Assembly (NCBI GenBank): GCA_029204045.2
Contig: CM055061.1
Coordinates: 45,656,977-45,720,976 of the forward strand
Reading direction: 5' to 3'
Length of the DNA: 64,000 bases
DNA from: Tillandsia leiboldiana
Lineage: Eukaryota; Streptophyta; Magnoliopsida; Poales; Bromeliaceae
In this document: positions 54,856-64,000 of the stretch, piece after piece
Layout: each line of letters opens with the position of its first letter
Numbering within the stretch: position 1 is the first letter of the stretch
Made by a program: the position numbers and the translations under genes
The notes under the pieces: generated by a model
What the model was told of the DNA's origin: nothing
Seen by the model: the letters and a program-made list of their open reading frames with translations, nothing else
Database searches by the model: none

Positions 54856-57800
54856 AAATCAGAGTTTAAAATCAGCCAGGGCGCAACAGACCGCCACATA
54901 TATAGAAGAGTCCCAATCCCACTGGGGATTGAGCCTTTTCTATATATGCACGGCTCACTTGGCATACAATCAGAGTACTAACTACGTACATCTACTAAGC
55001 AAGATTAAATTACAATATCAATAACTTCTCAATTACATTGCATTACACTTGATACAACAAATAACTAAATAATTGATCTTATCGGCTGTCCAGGGTCAAG
55101 CTCTATTTCGTGATCTCACCAACTCGTCCCGACATCTCAACACTCGCTCGACCTGAAAAACAGTCACCCGAGGGTGTGAGACACACCGGAGTGTATCCCA
55201 GTGGGCACGACGAGCCGAGAAATAGCAGATCATACCTACTGGTATACAATGCTAGAGGATAGTAATAGATCAGGGGTTAGGGTAAAGCAGATATATAACT
55301 GGTGCTGTAAAGAAAGCAAAACTCATAATCTTGGTACAAGCATAGGAGATAATTTTAGCAGAATTTAAAACATGTATCAGGATAATCAACACATCAAGGA
55401 GTTAGGACAATCAGCAAGATAACAATGAAACTATAATCAAAGGCATCACATAGAATCATATAAAGGTAGATAACTAGAAGCCAGATCAAAGAATCAAAGA
55501 ATCATGTTAAAGCAACTTAACAACACATGCATCAAATAGATGAAAACGCAAAGACCCAATCACAAGCTACCATATTGGCCTTCACAAGACCTCAGGCAAG
55601 GCTGCCCACTTGGCACCACCTGGTTGACATTCCCTTCACAAGGGTCACGGGTTGCCACAGCTAACCACTTTACCAGTAAAGAACATCGCTACGGGTAGCA
55701 AATCCGCTGATGTTCGTGAAGTACAATAGTGCGGGCGAATCATATGCAAATGCTCAAGCTCACGGTCCACTGACCGGGTAATCGGCAACAAGCCGGGAAA
55801 TCCCCACTGGGATGCAATGACAAGATCAACTGAATCTCAACACTTATGCAGGAACACTCAGCAATAAATCTCAACTCATATGCAAGATCAAGGCAAATCT
55901 CAACTCAGCAGAAGCTCACATATAAACTCAACTCAACCACACAAACCAACCAAATGATACAAAACTTAAACACATATTTTTAAAAAAACTGTTTTGAAAA
56001 GTCCAAACCCCGAAAAGCATTGCCCTCGTCCTATCAAACAAGAACAGACTCAGGCGACATTACGAAGCTTGGGTTTCCAAACCTCGTAGAGCAATTGCCT
56101 TTGTCCTATCAAACAAGAACAGACTCCGGCGACTCTACGAAGCTCGGTAAAAACATCAGTTAAACAAATCTATGTGCTCAGCAGTGTATCATTTGATCGA
56201 CAGGACAAACAGGCTTACTCATCAACCATGAAAATGTTCCAAGATAAGATATAAATACCAGAGGCACTAAGAATAATCATGTAAGGCAGAATAGAACTGA
56301 TAACAGGCATGGCTCAACATCTCACCCAATCAAACAGACTAACCCCTTATACAACTAAACACATGTTTTTAAGAAAACCTTTGAAAACAATAGGTTTTTG
56401 GGTCCCAACCCTCGTAGAGCGTTACCCTCGTCCTATCAAACAAGAACAGACTCAGGCTACCCTACAAGGCTTGGTAAAAAACATTTATTTTAAAAGATCA
56501 TGTATTTAGCAACATAACGGGCGAACAACAAGGAAGCATGTATAAAGCAGGCATAAGGTAGCAAATCACTGAATCAATGGAAAGGCAGGCTCAAGCATTA
56601 ATAGACTGATATAATAATCAAATCATAGGAGTGCAACTACGAAATGGCCAATTAGTCGGAGCAACTAACAGTAATATATATTGCAACCAAAGGCAGACAG
56701 GCTCAAAATAAACTAAGTTACCAAGAACAGGAGTCCAACCAGTATCGCACCCCAGAGGGCCGAACTGATAAAACCCGGACCGAAGATAACCCACCTGATA
56801 TAACGCAGGCGGCTAAACTGAACCAACTGTACGCTCAGCACACCAGATGCTACCGAATAACCCTGAATGTGAATTAAGGTTCAGGAATCAACTTACTAAC
56901 CAGTATATGATGTGACTTTTGCATCTAGACTCCTAGGGCTTTTAAATTTTCACTTTTAGTGCCAGTTTGGGCACTGTTTTCGCTCGTTCTTTCAACTGGA
57001 GATTCATTTTAACATTCCGTCACTTCCAACAGGTTACTTATGTCTTGCTGGACACCGTGCTCACTAATTTGTGGCAGCACGGGTCCCGAGGCAAATTTTG
57101 GCCCATAATATATGCACTAACATAGCCTAAAAGCCATTTTGTTTCTTTGGATCAACAAAACCTAATTTAAACGCGAGCATCGCGTTCAGTGACCCCAAAT
57201 TAGTCAAGAACTCACTGTCGCGACTTCGCAAACAACCCAGAACCAACCTTGGGCCAATTATTCATTTTAGGGTTGTTTAACCTATAACTTAACTTTTATT
57301 AATCCAAATAAAAATCTGCTTTAAACATAAACCTAAAATGTCTCAAAAATCACTGGGCTTGCCCTAGTGCAACACAGAAATGGCTGGATCAAAAGATCCA
57401 TCAACCTTGCTTACTAACATAAAGTACAATGCTCCAAACCTCTGTCCACACAGATCTAACTTGATCTGAAGTGAGCATCAAGCTCAGGGGATCATTTGAA
57501 GCATCTTTCATATTTATATCTTTGTCAAATTCCAATTAAAAGTTTATTGTGGCATTTAATCAAACAGGTGGTGTGCACAAATAATCCACATACAACATAG
57601 CCAAATTCAAACTTGGTTCTCTGCAAATACTGGACCAGAAGGCATATAACTTGGATCATTAGATTCTACTAAGTCTCTGGAGCAACTCCCATCAACCTGG
57701 AGCAAGCCAGATGCCAAGTTGGCCGCGGGCTCAAGGAAGAAGATGATGACTCCTTGCTTTGAAATTCGTGATGCTTCAACCAGAAGCTCTGGGACCAAAC

Positions 57801-59568
57801 CAAAAGCACCAATAGGTGCTAAATACTTCACTAAAGCTTCCTGTGCCCATGCCCGGTCGACGGGGTGCGGCGGCGGCGACGGGGAGCAAAGCTCCATTTC
57901 GAGCTCAACCCCTCTAATGGCGGAATTTAAAAGAGGCTATATGAAGCCTTCTAACTTGGATGGAAGGTTCCTCTGGTCCATACAAAGCTTCCCGACCAAC
58001 CCTCCCCGGCCGGAGTTGGCCGGAGCGTCGGCGACCACAAGTTGAACCCATTTCGGTTCAAACTTGGCCGCGCCACCTCCAGTCTGCATGGTTGTCATGC
58101 AAAGGCATGGTTGGACTCTAAATGGTCCCATGAAGCTTCTTGGCCATGTGCCCGGCGGTGGGGAGGCTCGCCGGCGCCGGAGCACGAAGCTCGGCCGAAG
58201 TGAAATTTTCCCAAAAACTAGGGCATAAATCTGCCATTGATCCGCTCGATCATACTCCACCAAATTTGGTGGGGTTGATCCTCATCCCCTACAGTCCATG
58301 CCTACCAATTTTAACCCGTTTTAGTCCATTGGTTGAAGAGAACGACCACGGCGGAGCAAACTTAGGTTTCCGGCGAGATCTCGCTTCCGCCGGCAAACCA
58401 GTGTACATGGGGAGCTCAAACTTGGCTCGAAGCATCCTAAGGACCTAAATAATCTACTGCTAGTGGTCTCGGGCTCAAACAAACCGTGGTTTGAGAGAAC
58501 CATACCTTGGCCGGAGTTGATGAAGAAGGGATGAAGCCGGTTCTCTTCCTCCTCCTTCGCGCGGCCAAGGCAACCTCCCAGGTTGCACCACAGGCACAGG
58601 GGAACTCCTCAGGGACTCCAAATCCAACTTGAAGAAGCTTGGTCCCAACCTTCTTCCTCCTCTCTCTCTCTCTCTCTCTCTCTCGGGTTCCTCTCAATGG
58701 GGTGAACTCTCTCGGCCACCCCAGCATCCGAGGCTTAAGAGGAGTTACTCTTGGGAGTTAGAAAATCCCAAGAGCCTCTCTTGTAACCCCCCCCACGAGG
58801 GAGCCCAAAAGCCCAACAACTCTTTGCAAAAAAAAACCAACTCAAACCCGGTTCAGACCTAACCCAAGCCTCCGGGGTCTTCACAGTAGGTACAAAATGC
58901 ACCCAACACCCCATGGTTTAAGCGCTTAACAATTTGACACATAAAATATTAACAATTTTACGAAAATACCCCTTTTTTGGTGCATTTCACGCATTTCGAG
59001 ACAAACTGTTCGCCGAATTGCGAAGCGGACTTCGCCACAACGTCCGGCTCGTCGAGACCTGTCAGGTAGCGTGTTTGTTTGGTTTGTTCGACGCTCGGAT
59101 TAAAAGTCGTTCCATAAAGTTCGTCGAATTATCGCGCGTGGCACGCACTTCGATGCACCCGGGTCGCCAAACGCGAAATCCGTCAGTGCCATTGCGCTCA
59201 GAACGTCGAAATTAGCTAGGATCCATTACTCATACTCCTATGTTAAAATCCCAGATAGTAGTTTGGCCGTTAGTGCGTGCGAGGGATTAAAAATCGAGGG
59301 TTACTATTCACTTTAAGTCGCGGGGCCCGCTTTTTGATTTCTGATTTCTGGAAGATCCGACCGTCGGATCGAAAACATATGAATATGAAACTTCTATGTT
59401 TCGATGAGACGATCGCAATGGTGATCTCGGATTTTCCAGATCAGACCCCGATCAAAAGTCGATATCTCTGGGCCCACTATTGACCCACTATCTCTCCACT
59501 TTTGCCAAAATTGAAAAATTTTAAATATTTAAAAGCAAACAGAGGCTGTTAAATTCTAGATTACTACA
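54787..59568 (-). repeat. 3' LTR of element D
   Basis: Contains a 32-bp poly-T near its left edge (about 54823-54854), a (CT)n tract at 58660-58684 and repeats of a 'gccctcgtcctatcaaacaagaacagactc' type phrase (three times between 56020 and 56450). Small frames such as 57719-58045 have no recognised domain. Relative to the 5' LTR it has 76 extra bases (55238-55313). Confidence 0.88.
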
Positions 59569-59691
59569 TCACCCACAACTTCTAAGAAGTTTCGTCCCCG
59601 AAACTTAACAAAACATACTTTAAAAGTTTTCTAAAACACCCAAAATATCAGTTTTCTAAGTATTAATTTATTACATCGTTGTTTCAACATT

Positions 59692-61080
59692 TCAAGCTCC
59701 CGATGGGCCTTCCCCTGACGGCTCGCCATGCTGTGTCAGAGCATAGACCCGTCCTCCCTTCACTTGGCGGGGTCCCTTAGTTTGGCGCGATGAAAGACGA
59801 TTTGAGGCAGCCACGCTCTGGGTTGGCGCTGGAGGCCGGACAGCAAGAGGTGGCACAGCCAATGCTGGTGGGTTTGCAGCAGATCTCCGCGGGCAGTTAG
59901 CAGAGATATGGCCAGGCTGACCACAATTATAGCATCTTCCGTGGCGCAGGTTGCAAGTCATGGGTTGATGATCTGCCCCGCAGAAGATGCAAGGCCTCGC
60001 CCTTTATTGTCGATTGAAGGTCCGAGAACCACTGGCTTGGTTCTGATTTCCTGGGGGTCTAGGGGGTCTTCTATTTGATCCAGATGATCCCTCCCCATTT
60101 CCAGCGAACTGTCGCTTCATCCCTTTTCCTTTATCCATCGCTGCCCGCTCAGCCCGGGAGATTTTCAATTCAGCCTCAATGGCAAGGCAGCGCTCGATAC
60201 ATTCGTCGTAGTCGGTGATCAAATGTGAAGACAACTGACGCCGGATCTCGTGTCGCAGGCCTTGAGTAAATAATCTAACCTTGCGACGCTCGTCCTGCAC
60301 CGCTTGTGGCACCAGGTCAGCAATTTTTGTAAATTCTTCTTCGTACTCCCTCAGGGTGTGGTCTCCTTGGCGCATGTTTTCCAAGTCCCGCTCTAATGCC
60401 TCTCGTGCTGTCTCCTTTAGGTAGCGGTGGTACAGAGCCACCCTAAATTGCTCCCAGGTAGGCTTAGGTGCATCAGGAGCAAAATTTTGGCGTTGGTAGC
60501 GCAGCCACCATAAGCTTGCGCTGACACCGAGGCAGTGCACCCCCAGCGTCACCTTATCTTGCTCTTCAGTGTCCAAATCTCTAAACAGCTTCTCCATGTG
60601 GTTTAGCCATTCTTCAAGGGCCCAGGGGTCCTTTTCACGGCCTGAGAATTCTTGGGGCTTGAATTTATTAAACTCCAGCAGGACTCCCCTGACTCTTGAT
60701 CTTTCTTCCTTGTACGTTGCTCTGGCAGCTTCCAGGGCCGCAGGATTGTTAGGATTGTTACCCCCTGCCACCCCGGGAGCATCTACAGTTGCAGCAACGG
60801 CTTCAGATGCAGCCGATTCAGCCGGTGATACTGGTGCAGGAGGAACAGGAGGTCCCTCAGTCGCAGAGGCTGGTGCTGCAGGTGGTGCAGGTGCAGCAGG
60901 AACATTAGCCTCCCGCTGCATGTACTGCTGTATCATTGCAGCCATTTGAGCCAACTGGTCCTCAAATCTTTGCATTCTGTCGGGGATCTCTGGGCCCCCA
61001 CTTTCAGCAGTTGCTTGGGCAACCCCCCGACCCATGCCAGTTCCTTGACCACCACCAGCACCACGCCGAGTGCGAGCCAT
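59692..61080 (-). pseudogene. Gypsy gag of element D (one in-frame stop)
   Basis: Starts at 61080 (MARTRRGAGG). A low-complexity Pro/Ala region (to about residue 130) is followed by the retrotransposon gag domain: FSGREKDPWALEEWLNHMEKL, SASLWWLRYQ, TWEQFRVALYHRYL and LENMRQGDHTLREYEEEFT (about 145-270). Then come a basic, Gly/Ser-rich linker and two zinc knuckles, CIFCGADHQPMTC and CYNCGQPGHISANC. A TAA at 60004-60006 separates the knuckles from the rest. It follows a Gln codon and the frame continues unchanged to 59692, so a single nonsense change explains it. No protease, RT or integrase follows. Confidence 0.92.
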
Positions 61081-61250
61081 AACTGCAATAGTTAATAATT
61101 TATTTTAGTACGGTCGACCCACAACTTCTGTTTTGACCTATCAGACTTAGAACACTACCCAACGCTCTCTCGTAACACCGGTCATCCTAGGGTTCGTTCC
61201 TAGCCAAACCTAGACATCTGCATTTCCTATTGCTCTGATACCATCTAATC

Positions 61251-61281
61251 TGTCACGCCCCGAGTTTAAAAACCAGCGTCT

Positions 61282-61318
<37 letters not shown>

Positions 61319-64000
61319 AAATCAGAGTTTAAAACCAGCCAGGGCGCAACAGACCGCCACATATATAGAAGAGTCCCAATCCCACTGGGGATTGAGCCTT
61401 TTCTATATATGCACGGTTCACTTGGCATACAATCAGAGTACTAACTACGTACATCTACTAAGCAAGATTAAATTACAATATCAATAACTTCTCAATTACA
61501 TTGCATTACACTTGATACAACAAATAACTAAATACTTGATCTTATCGGCTGTCCAGGGTCAAGCTCTATTTCGTGATCTCACCAACTCGTCCCGACATCT
61601 CAACACCCGCTCGACCTGAAAAACAGTCACCCGAGGGTGTGAGACACACCGGAGTGTATCCCAGTGGGCACGACGAGCCGAGAAATAGCAGATCGTACCT
61701 AAGCAAAACTCATAATCTGGGTACAAGCATAGGAGATAATTTTAGCAGAATTTAAAACATGTATCAGGATAATCAACACATCAAGGAGTTAGGACAATCA
61801 GCAAGATAACAATGAAACTATAATCAAAGGCATCACATAGAATCATATAAAGGTAGATAACTAGAAGCCAGATCAAAGAATCAAAGAATCATGTTAAAGC
61901 AACTTAACAACACATGCATCAAATAGATGAAAACGCAAAGACCCAATCACAAGCTACCATATTGGCCTTCACAAGACCTCAGGCAAGGCTGCCCACTTGG
62001 CACCACCTGGTTGACATTCCCTTCACAAGGGTCACGGGTTGCCACAGCTAACCACTTTACCGGTAAAGAACATCGCTACGGGTAGCAAATCCGCTGATGT
62101 TCGTGAAGTACAACGGTGCGGGCGAATCATATGCAAATGCTCAAGCTCACGGTCCACTGACCGGGTAATCGGCAACAAGCCGGGAAATCACCACTGGGAT
62201 GCAATGACAAGATCAACTGAATCTCAACACTTATGCAGGAACACTCAGCAATAAATCTCAACTCATATGCAAGATCAAGGCAAATCTCAACTCAGCAGAA
62301 GCTCACATATAAACTCAACTCAACCACACAAACCAACCAAATGATACAAAACTTAAATACATATTTTTAAGAAAACTGTTTTGAAAAGTCCAAACCCCGA
62401 AAAGCATTGCCCTCGTCCTATCAAACAAGAACAGACTCAGGCGACATTACGAAGCTTGGGTTTCCAAACCTCGTAGAGCAATTGCCTTTGTCCTATCAAA
62501 CAAGAACAGACTCCGGCGACCCTACGAAGCTCGGTAAAAACATCAGTTAAACAAATCTATGTGCTCAGCAGTGTATCATTTGATCGACAGGACAAACAGG
62601 CTTACTCATCAACCATGGAAATGTTCCAAGATAAGATATAAATACCAGAGGCACTAAGAATAATCATGTAAGGCAGAATAGAACTGATAACAGGCATGGC
62701 TCAACATCTCACCCAATCAGACAGACTAACCCCTTATACAACTAAACACATGTTTTTAAGAAAACCTTTGAAAATAATAGGTTTTTGGGTCCCAACCCTG
62801 GTAGAGCGTTACCCTCGTCCTATCAAACAAGAACAGACTCAGGCTACCCTACAAGGCTTGGTAAAAAACATTTATTTTAAAAGATCATGTATTTAGCAAC
62901 ATAATGGGCGAACAACAAGGAAGCATGTATAAAGCAGGCATAAGGTAGCAAATCACTGAATCAATGGAAAGGCAGGCTCAAGCATTAATAGACTGATATA
63001 ATAATCAAATCATAGGAGTGCAACTACGAAATGGCCAATTAGTCGGAGCAACTAACAGTAATATATATTGCAACCAAAGGCAGACAGGCTCAAAATAAAC
63101 TAAGTTACCAAGAACAGGAGTCCAACCAGTATCGCACCCCAGAGGGCCGAACTGATAAAACCCGGACCGAAGATAACCCACCTGATATAACGCAGGCGGC
63201 TAAACTGAACCAACTGTACGCTCAGCACACCAGATCCTACCGAATAACCCTGAATGTGAATTAAGGTTCAGGAATCAACTTACTAACCAGTATATGATGT
63301 GACTTTTGCATCTAGACCCCTAGGGCTTTTAAATTTTCACTTTTAGTGCCAGTTTGGGCACTGTTTTCGCTCGTTCTTTCAACTGGAGATTCATTTTAAC
63401 ATTCCGTCACTTCCAACAGGTTACTTATGTCTTGCTGGACACCGTGCTCACTAATTTGTGGCAGCACGGGTCCCGAGGCAAATTTTGGCCCATAATATAT
63501 GCACTAACATAGCCTAAAAGCCATTTTGTTTCTTTGGATCAACAAAACCTAATATAAACGCGAGCATCGCGTTCAGTGACCCCAAATTAGTCAAGAACTC
63601 ACTGTCGCGACTTCGCAAACAACCCAGAACCAACCTTGGGCCAATTATTCATTTTAGGGTTGTTTAACCTATAACTTAACTTTTATTAATCCAAATAAAA
63701 ATCTGCTTTAAACATAAACCTAAAATGTCTCAAAAATCACTGGGCTTGCCCTAGTGCAACACAGAAATGGCTGGATCAAAAGATCCATCAACCTTGCTTA
63801 CTAACATAAAGTACAATGCTCCAAACCTCTGTCCACACAGATCTAACTTGATCTGAAGTGAGCATCAAGCTCAGGGGATCATTTGAAGCATCTTTCATAT
63901 TTATATCTTTGTCAAATTCCAATTAAAAGTTCATTGTGGCATTTAATCAAACAGGTGGTGTGCACAAATAATCCACATACAACATAGCCAAATTCAAACT
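61251..64000 (-). repeat. 5' LTR of element D (incomplete)
   Basis: Matches 54787-57613 nearly base for base, with poly-T at about 61285-61317 and a 76-bp gap after 61700. Continues past the window edge. Similarity this high implies a recent insertion. Confidence 0.92.

Larger units (their letters stand above)
54787..64000 (-). mobile_element. Gypsy element D: gag only, 4.8-kb LTRs
   Basis: Minus-strand element. 3' LTR 54787-59568 (4782 bp, TGTCACG … CTACA on the plus strand), interior 59569-61250 (1682 bp), 5' LTR from 61251 to beyond the window. Primer-binding site, minus strand tggtatcagagcaa, at 61230-61243. The interior holds only gag, so polymerase functions must come from a relative. 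Inserted in the LTR of E; the left flank gcgtg (54782-54786) is the candidate target duplication. Confidence 0.9.

Noticed and set aside
57719..58448. Frames of about 100 codons in the LTR of D
   Set aside because: No domains, located in the GC-rich leader part of a long LTR.

Overview
This is a plant nuclear window that is mostly nested transposable elements, with one clear host gene. The host gene, a single-exon PLS-class pentatricopeptide repeat (PPR) gene at 13448-14833, has a GC-rich 5' end. That, together with long-LTR chromovirus-type Gypsy elements and Sirevirus-type Copia elements, suggests a monocot. I cannot name the species from sequence alone.

Layout. 1-2328: Gypsy LTR-like DNA with minisatellites. 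2329-8754: plus-strand Sirevirus-like Copia element C (5' LTR, gag, pol), cut at its 3' end by a Gypsy LTR (8755 to about 11330). 11825-13367: a Mutator-family Pack-MULE with about 270-bp terminal inverted repeats and a perfect 9-bp target duplication, carrying a genomic piece of a patatin-like phospholipase gene. It sits 80 bp upstream of the PPR start codon. 14834-21170: AT-rich intergenic DNA with small non-autonomous DNA elements and microsatellites. 21171-29368: a pile of Gypsy LTR fragments, one chromodomain remnant, a GC-rich minisatellite and a 1.7-kb tandem duplication.

29369-53779: a minus-strand Sirevirus (F) with gag, integrase, RT/RNase H and an extra 3' ORF. It has been opened four times: by A (32241-38676, gag only, TSD ACTTT), by B (41800-50088, gag plus extra ORF, TSD CCAAA), by a Cassandra-type TRIM (52295-53067, TSD TCACC) that itself holds an inverted solo LTR (TSD AAGAT), and by Sirevirus E (from 53780). 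E is in turn interrupted by D (54787 to the window end), a gag-only Gypsy element with 4.8-kb LTRs. The A, B, TRIM and solo-LTR boundaries are exact because LTR ends and target duplications can be read directly.

The most interesting signals are in the non-coding parts of the Sireviruses. (1) Downstream of the TATA box every LTR carries a row of five to seven small hairpins with the same hexaloop TGGATT but different, mostly self-complementary stems, as expected of a selected RNA leader structure. (2) Upstream of the TATA box each LTR has an array of CCGG-centred palindromes whose outer bases differ by subfamily (GATCCGGATC, GTACCGGTAC/GTACCGGAAC or GTCCGGAC). The same motifs recur upstream of the extra ORF inside the elements. 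(3) That extra ORF seems to have its own promoter and a leader intron. The elements form a series (gag-pol-ORF, gag-ORF, gag) consistent with parasites that share one set of cis signals.
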